From: an uncultured Bacteroidales bacterium
GTDB lineage: Bacteria; Bacteroidota; Bacteroidia; Bacteroidales; UBA932
NCBI GenBank assembly: GCA_946406095.1
Contig: CAMJJO010000055.1
Coordinates: 1-10,895 of the forward strand
Length of the DNA: 10,895 bases
Direction of reading: 5' to 3'
Of this stretch, positions 1-6,107 are shown in pieces; position 1 is the stretch's first letter; each line of letters opens with the position of its first letter. Below the pieces are notes generated by a model. The model saw nothing but the letters and a program-made list of their open reading frames with translations. It was not told the DNA's origin and did no database searches. A program made the position numbers and the translations under genes.

Positions 1-158
1 GCGGCGAGCGCGATGCCACCAAGGAAGAGGTTTTCGAGAACAAGGAGCAGATCGAAATCTCCAAGTACTATGAGCGCCAGCCTAAGCCGGACCTCGTAGC
101 CATCGCAGAATTCGAGAACGGCGACATTTACTTCCGCACCGCAAAGAGCGAGGAGTAG
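1..158 (+). CDS. rpoZ: RNA polymerase omega-like (Rpb6 family) subunit, C-terminal fragment
   Basis: Only the last 51 codons are in the window; the start lies upstream. The frame ends at the TAG at 156-158. The visible residues include EEVFENKEQIEISKYYER, then QPKPDLVAIAEFENGDIYFR. From memory, this closely resembles the C-terminal tail of the roughly 110-residue Rpb6/omega-like RNA polymerase subunit of Bacteroidota, which has a VFENxEQIEISxYYE segment followed by a KPTL...EY...G.(I/V)Y(F/Y)R segment. Omega helps assemble and stabilise the RNA polymerase core. In Bacteroides, as I recall, this gene lies upstream of coaBC, a DUF4835 gene and recN; here recN follows directly, so the two middle genes are absent. 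The family call rests on the tail alone, because the conserved N-terminal part is outside the window. Confidence 0.72.
   Translation, partial: GERDATKEEVFENKEQIEISKYYERQPKPDLVAIAEFENGDIYFRTAKSEE
150..155 (+). promoter_or_regulatory. Shine-Dalgarno-like GAGGAG before the recN GTG
   Basis: GAGGAG lies inside the last codons of the omega-like gene, 8 nt before the GTG at 164. It is the only well-placed purine-rich box seen before a start in this window, and it supports the GTG as the recN start. Many Bacteroidota genes do not use Shine-Dalgarno pairing, so the match could also be an accident of two Glu codons (GAG GAG). Confidence 0.4.
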
Positions 159-163
159 AAGCC

Positions 164-1813
164 GTGCTTCGGTCGCTTCACATAGAGAATTACGTGCTGA
201 TAGACTCTCTGGATATCTCTCTTCCGGAGGGTCTCGGCATTATTACGGGGCAGACGGGTGCCGGAAAGAGCATCCTCCTGGGGGCCCTTTCGCTGCTTAT
301 GGGTGCGAAAGGGGATGCCAGCCTGATTTCGGCCGGGGCCCAGAACTGCATAGTGGAGGGGGATTTCACCGCTCCCGAGGATCTGCGCCCCGCTCTGGAA
401 GAGGCCGAAGTGGAGTGGGATGGGGGGAATCTGCTCATCCGCCGCGTGCTGAACGCCAGCGGGCGCAGCAGGTCCTTCATCAACGATTCTCCAGTGAACG
501 TGCAGTTGCTTCAGGATATCGCCGGTTCGCTGGTGGATATCCACTCCCAGCACCAGAGCCTGCAACTCGCCGACAAGCGCTTCCAGATGAGCGTGCTGGA
601 TTATTATTCTGGCTGCGCCGATGATGTGGAGAAGTGCCGCCGCCTGTGGGCGGACATCCATAGTAAAACGAAGGATCTTGCGGGCATACGCGAGCGCCTC
701 TCCCGCCTTCAGGCCGACCGCGAATATAACGAGGCCCGTTTCAAGCAGTTGGATGATGCCAAACTGCGGGACGGTGAGCTGGAGGAACTCGAGGCCGAGC
801 AGAATCAACTCGCCAACGCCGAATCCATAAAAGAGAACTTCGCGGCAGTGTCCGCGCTGCTTGCCCCGGAAGAGGGGATGAGCGTGGAGTCCGCCATCAA
901 AGAGGCCGAGCGTCTGCTGGGGAAACTCACCAACCTCGTGCCCGGCACCGATGAACTGGCGGAACGTCTCCACTCTTCCCGTATAGAAATTGCCGATATC
1001 GCCCAGAGCATAAGCGATCTGGATTCCCGTGTAAACCTGTCGCAGGAGCGTCTGGTGCAGGTGGAAGAGCGTATGGGCCTTCTATATGACCTGATGCAGA
1101 AGCATGGGTGCTCCACCGTTGCGGAATTGATTGCCGAGCGGGAGAAGTATTCCGAGGCTCTGTTCGATTCCAGCTCCCTGGAAGAAAAGCAGGCGGCGCT
1201 CGAAAAGCAGCTTTCAGAAGCCCGCAAGGCCCATCTGGCTATCTGCGATAAGATTCATAAGGCCCGTGCTAAAGCCGCTCCGGGGCTTGCCGCCGGCATT
1301 CAGGAGTCCCTCCGTTTCCTGGAACTGGACAGGGCGGTATTTGCCGTAGATCTTTCAAATGCCGAACCATCGGCCACGGGTTCGGATGCCATCACTTTCA
1401 AGTTCTCCGCGACCGGTTCCGCACCGGCCGATGTGGCCAAATGCGCGTCGGGTGGTGAAATATCCCGCATTATGCTGAGCCTCAAGGCATTGATGGCCCG
1501 CTACACCGGTATGCCCACAATGATCTTCGATGAGATCGACACTGGCGTTTCCGGCAGCGCTGCCGACAAGATGGGCCAGATGATATGCCGGATGGGGGAG
1601 AATATGCAGGTGCTTGCAATCACACATCTGCCGCAGGTCGCGGCAAAGGGATCCGCCCACTATGTTGTGGAAAAGAGCGCTTCCGGAAACGAAGCCACCT
1701 CCACCATGCGCCGCCTTTCCGACGAAGAGCGCATAAACGAAATCGCCCGCCTGCTGAGCGGCGAGCGAATCACTCCAGAAGCTGTTGCAAACGCCAGGGC
1801 GCTGCTTCAATAA
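164..1813 (+). CDS. recN: DNA repair ATPase RecN
   Basis: RecN is an SMC-like ATPase that acts at double-strand breaks and promotes RecA-dependent recombinational repair. The 549 residues match the usual family length. A Walker A motif GQTGAGKS is at residues 29-36, after an N-terminal stretch LHIENYVLIDSLDISL typical of RecN. A long charged coiled-coil region runs from roughly 150 to 370. The ABC signature SGGE is at 429-432, Walker B IFDEID at 454-459, and the H-loop HLPQVA begins at H488. Both halves of the composite ATPase are therefore intact. The start is a GTG five bases after the omega-like stop; the residues right after it match the family N-terminus, so no upstream extension is needed. 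One oddity is Q30 in Walker A, where RecN proteins usually read GETGAGKS. The stop lies one base from the stop of the converging LysM gene. Confidence 0.96.
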   Translation: MLRSLHIENYVLIDSLDISLPEGLGIITGQTGAGKSILLGALSLLMGAKGDASLISAGAQNCIVEGDFTAPEDLRPALEEAEVEWDGGNLLIRRVLNASGRSRSFINDSPVNVQLLQDIAGSLVDIHSQHQSLQLADKRFQMSVLDYYSGCADDVEKCRRLWADIHSKTKDLAGIRERLSRLQADREYNEARFKQLDDAKLRDGELEELEAEQNQLANAESIKENFAAVSALLAPEEGMSVESAIKEAERLLGKLTNLVPGTDELAERLHSSRIEIADIAQSISDLDSRVNLSQERLVQVEERMGLLYDLMQKHGCSTVAELIAEREKYSEALFDSSSLEEKQAALEKQLSEARKAHLAICDKIHKARAKAAPGLAAGIQESLRFLELDRAVFAVDLSNAEPSATGSDAITFKFSATGSAPADVAKCASGGEISRIMLSLKALMARYTGMPTMIFDEIDTGVSGSAADKMGQMICRMGENMQVLAITHLPQVAAKGSAHYVVEKSASGNEATSTMRRLSDEERINEIARLLSGERITPEAVANARALLQ

Positions 1814-1814
1814 T

Positions 1815-3539
1815 CTACTGTAGAACTATCTTGTATTCAGGCGTATACACAACGCGGCGGACTGCCGTGTTCACAAAGCCCTGGGCACCTTCTTCGCGGA
1901 CGAATCGGAAGTCGGTCTGGAGCCCGCGTTCGCTGTAGTCCTGCAGGACCTTGGGCCACTGGCGGCCATAGGTGCGGACTATATCGACAAAGAAATGAAG
2001 GGTGTCGTAGCCGTGGAAGGCAAACTGGTTGGGCTCAGCATTGTAGAGCGCCCTGTATGCCATTATGAAGTTGCTGACGTTCTTGTTCTCGAAGTCGGCG
2101 AAATAAGCCGCACTGATGTGGGTGTTCACGCTATGCAGATACTCGGTCTCGATCATATTGAAGGAGCGGATGCGTGAGGGCGCGTAAAGAGCCACGTCGT
2201 GCTTCTTGAACATCATCAGGTTCACATTGCGCACGGCATCGTTCACAAACGATTCATCATCTGCAGCCACAATATAGCGGGTGGTGCCGTTGGCACTGCA
2301 ATGCCATTCGAACGCCTTCTGGATCTGCAACCCTTCCAGAATACCATAACTGATAGTATGATATCTGACGCCGGAGCCCTTCAAGGCTTCGATAATGCAG
2401 TTGGAACCCTCGGAAAGGGGAGCCCCTTTTGAAGTGATAAGTACCAGACTGTCTCCCGGCTGCATATCCTCGATTGCCCAATGGACTATGTCTTCATTCT
2501 GAGTCGAGGTGGGAGTCGGAGCCTGGATTGAAGGGAAGTCCCTGGTGAGAGCGAGCGACTGCGGATCCAGGGGCGAAATGATGAGTTTCTCTTCCGGGCA
2601 TTTGCCGAGAACTACCTGCATATCCTTCGAAGTGATGGGCCCGATTATTACATCGTGGCCGGCAAGGCTTGCAGGGCTGATGAACGCACTGTCCCTCACA
2701 TCTATGGCATCGATATCGATTGACAGGCCGGAGTTGCCAAGATCGCGTGCCGCAAGCAGGAGCCCTGAATAGAAATCCACCGTGTTATCCGACAGCCGGC
2801 TGCTTGTAAACGGCAGAACCACAGCTACTTTGATCCTCTCCGGAATATCCAGTACGAACGCGGAAGAGCTATCCGTTCCAGCAATGCCGGACTCTGGAGC
2901 ATTACCTTCGGTTTCCTCGGCGTCACCTCGGGAATTGAAGCTTGCTTCATTCCTCTCGGTTCCTTCTCGGGTTTCCCGTACAGGGTCGCTTTGCGACGCG
3001 GAAGAAGGGGTGTCCCCTTCCGGCGCTGTTTTACCCTTCCCGGGGAACAGCCACCGGTCAAGCGCCGAAGAACCGGTACTTGCCTGCGCCTCCTCCTTCT
3101 TGACCTCCTTCTTCGGCTCCTCCGGAACAGTCTCCTTCGGATAAGGCACAATCACAACCGGCTTCGCAGCGGACGTGGATGCCGTTTCCGGAGCATTTTC
3201 CCGTACAGGGTCGTTCTGCGACGCGGAGGGAACGGAATCCACGTCCGCAGGCGCCGAGGGCTTGGTAGGGATGAAAATCACCTGACCCACCTTCAGCCCG
3301 GCGTTCTCCAGATCCAGATTCTTGTTGGAATCATAGATATCCTTCAGGCTCACATTATAGGCCTTGCTGATGGAATATAAGGTCTGGCGCTCAGTGACGA
3401 CGTGAGCGTAATAACTCTTTCCGTTGACCCTCACCTTGTCCTGGGATATCTTTACCTCAGGGGCCTGATAGGCCTGAGCCGCTGCCGGAACGGCGAGCAG
3501 CACGGCGAGGAATATGGTTGCAATCAGTCTTTTGCTCAT
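1815..3539 (-). CDS. Secreted LysM protein with a periplasmic-binding-protein (type I) domain
   Basis: With the start placed at 3539 the product has 574 residues. It begins with a signal peptide (MSKRLIATIFLAVLLAVPAA, likely cleaved after AQA near residue 23). A LysM domain follows at about 45-92 (VVTERQTLYSISKAYNVSL through GLKVGQVIFIP), expected to bind peptidoglycan glycan strands. A low-complexity charged linker spans about 93-233. The rest (about 235-574, starting IKVAVVLPF) resembles the type I periplasmic-binding fold (Peripla_BP_6). An upstream in-frame ATG at 3623 would add 28 residues, but 3539 is preferred: it puts the signal peptide first and makes a 4-nt ATGA overlap with the glycosyltransferase stop. 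No ABC permease or ATPase is nearby, so solute uptake is not supported. A structural or regulatory wall role, loosely like the binding-fold domain of LpoA, is conceivable but is inference. The linker holds an internal DNA repeat (see repeats). Confidence 0.85.
   Translation of the reverse strand: MSKRLIATIFLAVLLAVPAAAQAYQAPEVKISQDKVRVNGKSYYAHVVTERQTLYSISKAYNVSLKDIYDSNKNLDLENAGLKVGQVIFIPTKPSAPADVDSVPSASQNDPVRENAPETASTSAAKPVVIVPYPKETVPEEPKKEVKKEEAQASTGSSALDRWLFPGKGKTAPEGDTPSSASQSDPVRETREGTERNEASFNSRGDAEETEGNAPESGIAGTDSSSAFVLDIPERIKVAVVLPFTSSRLSDNTVDFYSGLLLAARDLGNSGLSIDIDAIDVRDSAFISPASLAGHDVIIGPITSKDMQVVLGKCPEEKLIISPLDPQSLALTRDFPSIQAPTPTSTQNEDIVHWAIEDMQPGDSLVLITSKGAPLSEGSNCIIEALKGSGVRYHTISYGILEGLQIQKAFEWHCSANGTTRYIVAADDESFVNDAVRNVNLMMFKKHDVALYAPSRIRSFNMIETEYLHSVNTHISAAYFADFENKNVSNFIMAYRALYNAEPNQFAFHGYDTLHFFVDIVRTYGRQWPKVLQDYSERGLQTDFRFVREEGAQGFVNTAVRRVVYTPEYKIVLQ
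2896..3002. repeat. Long copy of the linker repeat, with a 69-nt palindromic insert
   Basis: This 107-nt unit is made of an 8-nt left block (ggagcatt, 2896-2903), a 69-nt insert (2904-2972) and a 30-nt right block (2973-3002). Outer blocks match the short copy at 3190-3227 in 36 of 38 positions by eye. The right block holds two adjacent small hairpins, CCCGTACAGGG (2975-2985) and TCGCTTTGCGA (2986-2996). The insert centres on the palindrome GAAGCTTGCTTC (2937-2948), extended by GGAAT/ATTCC pairing to 2931-2953. It is in frame and encodes residues 190-212 of the LysM protein. Confidence 0.7.
3190..3227. repeat. Short copy of the linker repeat, lacking the insert
   Basis: This 38-nt unit has the same left block (ggagcatt, 3190-3197) joined directly to the same right block (3198-3227), with two mismatches to the long copy. 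In the protein it gives SASQNDPVRENAPET, against SASQSDPVRE...NAPES in the long copy. The offset between copies is 225 nt for the right block and 294 nt for the left, a difference of exactly 69 nt. Confidence 0.7.
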
Positions 3540-4660
3540 AACTCTGCTGCAAATGTAAGCAATTCTTCCGAAAAGCGTTTCCACGAAAGCCTCTCGCTTT
3601 CCCGGCGTATGCTCTCGATGCAATTGCGCCGTATGGAGTCGTCTCCGAAGAATTCGGTTATCTTGCCGGCGACTGCCGCCGGACTGGGTTCCTCGGCAAC
3701 AAGTCCCGTGCCCGTATCGCCGATCGTCTCTTTGAGCCCTCCAACGGCAGTCACTATCATCGGCACTTCGAAATGATAGGATGCCGAGCTGACCCCGCTC
3801 TGGGTGGCGCTCCGGTAGGGGAGAACCGTCACGTCGGCGGCGGAGAAATATAGCTTTACCTCGGAATCATCTACATAATGGCGGAAGATCCGGATGCGGT
3901 CTTTGGCGGGAGAGGCGTCTATCATTTCCTGATACTTGTCGAAAGGCCCGTAGCACTCTCCGGCGATAATCAGCTGATAGTCTTCCGGCAGGGTGCTGAA
4001 TGCCTCCAGAAGTATGTCCAGGCCCTTGTACTCCCGGATCAGACCGAAGAAAAGCAGATTCTTCATCCCCGGCCGCAGGCCCAGTGTGCGCTCTGCTTCC
4101 TCGCGGGGCAGTTTCTCCCCGAAATGGGAATAAAGAGGATGGAAGATGACCTTGGAGGGAAGGTCCGGAGCCCAGCGCTGAAGGTCTTCCGCCACGGCAT
4201 CGCACAGGGTGACGCATCCGTCCAGCCCGCCCAGGAAATACTTGGTGAAGGGCTTGTCGATGATATGCCTCTCGTGGGGGATGACGTTATCTGCGATGGC
4301 CACCACCTTGCACCCGCTGCGCCTGACTTTGCGGGCGACGAACCCCAGAGACGGCGCGAAATAGGGCATTACGTAACGCATCAGCAGGAGATCCGGCCCC
4401 CAGGCCTTGATCTTGCGGGCTGCGCCGGGCCAGTTGAGCGGATTAGCCGTATCCAGCACGGCCTCCGAGGGAATGGGGAAAGAATTATCCCCGGCGGACA
4501 CGTACTGAGTCTTGCCGGGGAAGAGGAATCCCGGGTATTGCCGGGAATAGTTGAATGCCTTCACATCCGCCGTTTTTCCCAGCTCAAGATAGAGGTTTCC
4601 ATTGAACTGGGCGATGCCTCCCCTGAAGGGGTGGAATGCGGACAGGATGGCGGTTTTCAA
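3536..4660 (-). CDS. GT-B fold glycosyltransferase, GT4-like
   Basis: The 374-residue protein is predicted to move a sugar from a nucleotide-sugar donor to a glycan or lipid acceptor at the cytoplasmic face; substrates cannot be read from sequence. The N-terminal Rossmann domain opens with KTAILSAFHPFRGGIAQF (2-19), a glycine-rich acceptor-side loop. The C-terminal donor-side domain has LLFFGLIREYKGLDILLEAF (202-221), the usual R-x2-KG element, then SAADVTVLPYRSATQSG (273-289) and FEVPMIVTAVGGLKE (297-311). The classic E-x7-E motif of GT4 enzymes is not present in the aligned place; it reads SGVSSASYHFEVP instead, a variant I recall from other GT4-like proteins. There is no signal peptide or obvious membrane segment. 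The start is TTG at 4658-4660, chosen because the family N-terminus begins exactly there; the preceding ompH-like stop ends one base upstream, so translation is probably coupled. The stop overlaps the LysM gene start (ATGA). Confidence 0.88.
   Translation of the reverse strand: MKTAILSAFHPFRGGIAQFNGNLYLELGKTADVKAFNYSRQYPGFLFPGKTQYVSAGDNSFPIPSEAVLDTANPLNWPGAARKIKAWGPDLLLMRYVMPYFAPSLGFVARKVRRSGCKVVAIADNVIPHERHIIDKPFTKYFLGGLDGCVTLCDAVAEDLQRWAPDLPSKVIFHPLYSHFGEKLPREEAERTLGLRPGMKNLLFFGLIREYKGLDILLEAFSTLPEDYQLIIAGECYGPFDKYQEMIDASPAKDRIRIFRHYVDDSEVKLYFSAADVTVLPYRSATQSGVSSASYHFEVPMIVTAVGGLKETIGDTGTGLVAEEPSPAAVAGKITEFFGDDSIRRNCIESIRRESERLSWKRFSEELLTFAAEL
3550..3557 (-). promoter_or_regulatory. Candidate -7 promoter element (TACATTTG) for the LysM gene
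   Basis: On the - strand this reads TACATTTG, an exact match to the Bacteroidota -7 consensus TAnnTTTG. It sits inside the 3' end of the glycosyltransferase gene, with 10 nt between it and the LysM ATG at 3539. No convincing -33 TTG element was found at the expected distance. If used, it would give the LysM gene an extra transcript with a leader of only a few bases. Confidence 0.35.
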
Positions 4661-4661
4661 A

Positions 4662-5273
4662 TTACTTGGTCTCTTTGGCCTTGGTCTTCACGTAGGCTGC
4701 GTTGAGGCCTTCGAGGATGGCATCGGTGATGTCGAGCTCGGAATCGGCAGCAGCCACGGGTGCAGGAAGGACTCCGCCCTGGGTGCTGAGGATCATGGCA
4801 TACTGCTTTTCGGCATTGAATTCATCGAGGAAGGTCTTGATTGCATCCCCAATCTGGTTGAGCATAACCTGCTGCTCCTCAGCCATTTCCTGCTGCTTCT
4901 GGGCGGCATACTGCTGGAAGCTGTTCTGCTGCTGCTGGAGTTTCTGGCCCTGGACTTCCGCCACGCTGCGGGTGAGGAGGCCCTTGTCGATCTTATCCTG
5001 GAATGCCTTGACATCCTTCTCGAGTTTGGTGCCGCGGCGGTTGATTTCCTGCTGGATGCTGTTGACCTTGGTTTCTACCGCAGAGCGGAGGTCATTGGCC
5101 ATATCGTACTCTTCGAGCACGCGGTCCAGGTTGAAATAAACTATGGCGCCTGCTGCGGGGCCTTCTTTTGCTGCTTCTCCGTCTGCTGCGGATTCAGCGG
5201 TTTTTGCATTCTTGCAAGAGACAGCGGCCAGCACGAAGAGGGCGGCGCTGAGGATGAGAGCGATTCTTTTCAT
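4662..5273 (-). CDS. OmpH/Skp-like periplasmic chaperone, probable lipoprotein
   Basis: The 203-residue product looks like a member of the OmpH/Skp family, trimeric chaperones that hold unfolded outer-membrane proteins on the way to BAM. The N-terminus is a signal peptide (MKRIALILSAALFVLAAVSC) whose AVSC at 17-20 fits a signal peptidase II lipobox, with C20 as the lipidated residue. The mature chain has a short Ala/Glu-rich spacer, then a beta-strand AIVYFNLDRVLEEY (43-56), a long coiled coil rich in Gln and charge (about 57-170), and a C-terminal strand-like QYAMILST. That beta-coil-beta order is the family pattern. Skp itself is soluble, so lipid anchoring would be a variation. It heads an operon with the glycosyltransferase (1-bp gap) and the LysM gene. 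A second, soluble family member lies after bamA at 10201. An unrelated coiled-coil lipoprotein is possible but less likely. Confidence 0.82.
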   Translation of the reverse strand: MKRIALILSAALFVLAAVSCKNAKTAESAADGEAAKEGPAAGAIVYFNLDRVLEEYDMANDLRSAVETKVNSIQQEINRRGTKLEKDVKAFQDKIDKGLLTRSVAEVQGQKLQQQQNSFQQYAAQKQQEMAEEQQVMLNQIGDAIKTFLDEFNAEKQYAMILSTQGGVLPAPVAAADSELDITDAILEGLNAAYVKTKAKETK

Positions 5274-5310
5274 ATTTGGTTGTTTAATTGTTTTCTGTTG
5301 TAATAGCTTA

Positions 5311-5318
5311 CAAAGATA
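5311..5318 (-). promoter_or_regulatory. Candidate -7 promoter element (TATCTTTG) for the ompH-like operon
   Basis: On the - strand it reads TATCTTTG, matching TAnnTTTG. It lies in the 56-bp AT-rich gap between the pdxJ stop and the ompH-like start, with 37 nt between it and the ATG at 5273, a normal leader length. A TTG is present about 23 nt upstream (inside the pdxJ 3' end), somewhat farther than the usual -33 spacing. It would drive the ompH-like, glycosyltransferase and LysM genes. Confidence 0.5.
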
Positions 5319-5329
5319 GCGAAATAATT

Positions 5330-6043
5330 CTAAATCCGTGCCAAGTACTCCTTAATAGTGCGTTCAAGCCCCAAATAAATGGCATCGGAAATGATGGCGT
5401 GGCCTATCGAAACCTCGTCCGTCCAGGGGATGGTGCGGATGAAATATGCCAGATTGTCCAGGTTGAGGTCGTGCCCTGCGTTCAGGCCCAGCCCTGCCTC
5501 CCGGGCGGCTTCGGCGGTGCGCAGATAGGGTGCTATCGCGGCCTCCGGACCGGCGGCGTACTGCGCTGCATAGGCCTCCGTGTAGAGCTCGACCCTGTCG
5601 GCCCCGCAGGCCTTGGCGGCAACTGCCATCTCCGGCACCGGGTCGATGAAGATCGATACCCTGATGCCTTTCTGGTGAAACAGGGAGCAGAGGCCGGAAA
5701 GGAGTTCTTTGTTGGCCACGGTGTCCCAGCCGGCATTGGAGGTGATGGCGTCGTGGGCATCCGGCACCAGCGTGACCTGGTCCGGCACCACTTCCATGAC
5801 AAGATCCTGGAACGACCGGACCGTGGGATTCCCTTCGATGTTGAATTCTGTCTTGAGCAGGGGACGGATGGCGCGCACGTCGCTGTAGCGGATGTGGCGT
5901 TCGTCCGGCCTGGGGTGAACCGTGATGCCCTGGGCGCCGAATTCTTCGCATTTCAAAGCGGCCAGCGTGACATCGGGAACGTTGCCACCTCTGGCATTAC
6001 GCAGGGTGGCTATCTTATTAATATTTACGCTTAGTTTCGTCAT
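5330..6043 (-). CDS. pdxJ: Pyridoxine 5'-phosphate synthase PdxJ
   Basis: PdxJ closes the pyridine ring of vitamin B6, condensing 1-deoxy-D-xylulose 5-phosphate with 3-amino-2-oxopropyl phosphate to pyridoxine 5'-phosphate in the cytoplasm. The 237-residue length fits the family. The N-terminus MTKLSVNINKIATLRNARGG is characteristic and fixes the ATG at 6041-6043. Catalytic and ligand positions known in the E. coli enzyme are visible: H43 and R45 in TVHPRPDERH, E70 in FNIEGNP, T101 in the TSNAGWD loop, E152 in VELYTEAYA, and H191 in NAGHDLNLDN. The C-terminal phosphate-binding part (VSIGHAIISDAIYLGLE) is complete. The gene is divergent from nadK across a 64-bp shared promoter region, an arrangement I recall from Bacteroidales. 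No other B6 gene is present here. Confidence 0.97.
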   Translation of the reverse strand: MTKLSVNINKIATLRNARGGNVPDVTLAALKCEEFGAQGITVHPRPDERHIRYSDVRAIRPLLKTEFNIEGNPTVRSFQDLVMEVVPDQVTLVPDAHDAITSNAGWDTVANKELLSGLCSLFHQKGIRVSIFIDPVPEMAVAAKACGADRVELYTEAYAAQYAAGPEAAIAPYLRTAEAAREAGLGLNAGHDLNLDNLAYFIRTIPWTDEVSIGHAIISDAIYLGLERTIKEYLARI

Positions 6044-6050
6044 AGTGATA

Positions 6051-6058
6051 CAAAAGTA
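6051..6058 (-). promoter_or_regulatory. Candidate -7 promoter element (TACTTTTG) for pdxJ
   Basis: On the - strand it reads TACTTTTG, matching TAnnTTTG, with only 7 nt between its 3' end and the pdxJ ATG at 6043. Transcription starting the usual few bases downstream of this element would give an mRNA with almost no leader. No clear -33 TTG was seen. Confidence 0.45.
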
Positions 6059-6089
6059 GCAAAAACCACCGAAAATCGTAAAATAATGT

Positions 6090-6097
6090 TAAATTTG
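6090..6097 (+). promoter_or_regulatory. Candidate -7 promoter element (TAAATTTG) for the nadK operon
   Basis: TAAATTTG matches TAnnTTTG and lies 10 nt before the nadK ATG at 6108, in the AT-rich nadK-pdxJ gap. It would drive nadK, uppS, bamA and ompH, with a leader of roughly five bases. The -33 region lacks an obvious TTG. It lies back-to-back with the pdxJ element; the two are 31 bp apart. Confidence 0.45.
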
Positions 6098-6107
6098 TAG
6101 GCTTAAT

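Noticed and set aside
1814..1824. Palindrome TCTACTGTAGA across the LysM stop as a bidirectional terminator
   Set aside because: A realistic stem has only about four AT-rich pairs with a three-base loop and no T-tract on either side, too weak for intrinsic termination.
2990..3230. CRISPR-like array in the LysM linker
   Set aside because: There are only two repeat copies, in frame within a coding region, with unequal internal length and no cas genes.
3540..3623. Upstream ATG at 3623 as the start of the LysM protein
   Set aside because: It would place 28 charged residues before a clear signal peptide and overlap the glycosyltransferase by 88 bases. The ATG at 3539 gives the standard signal peptide and an ATGA overlap.
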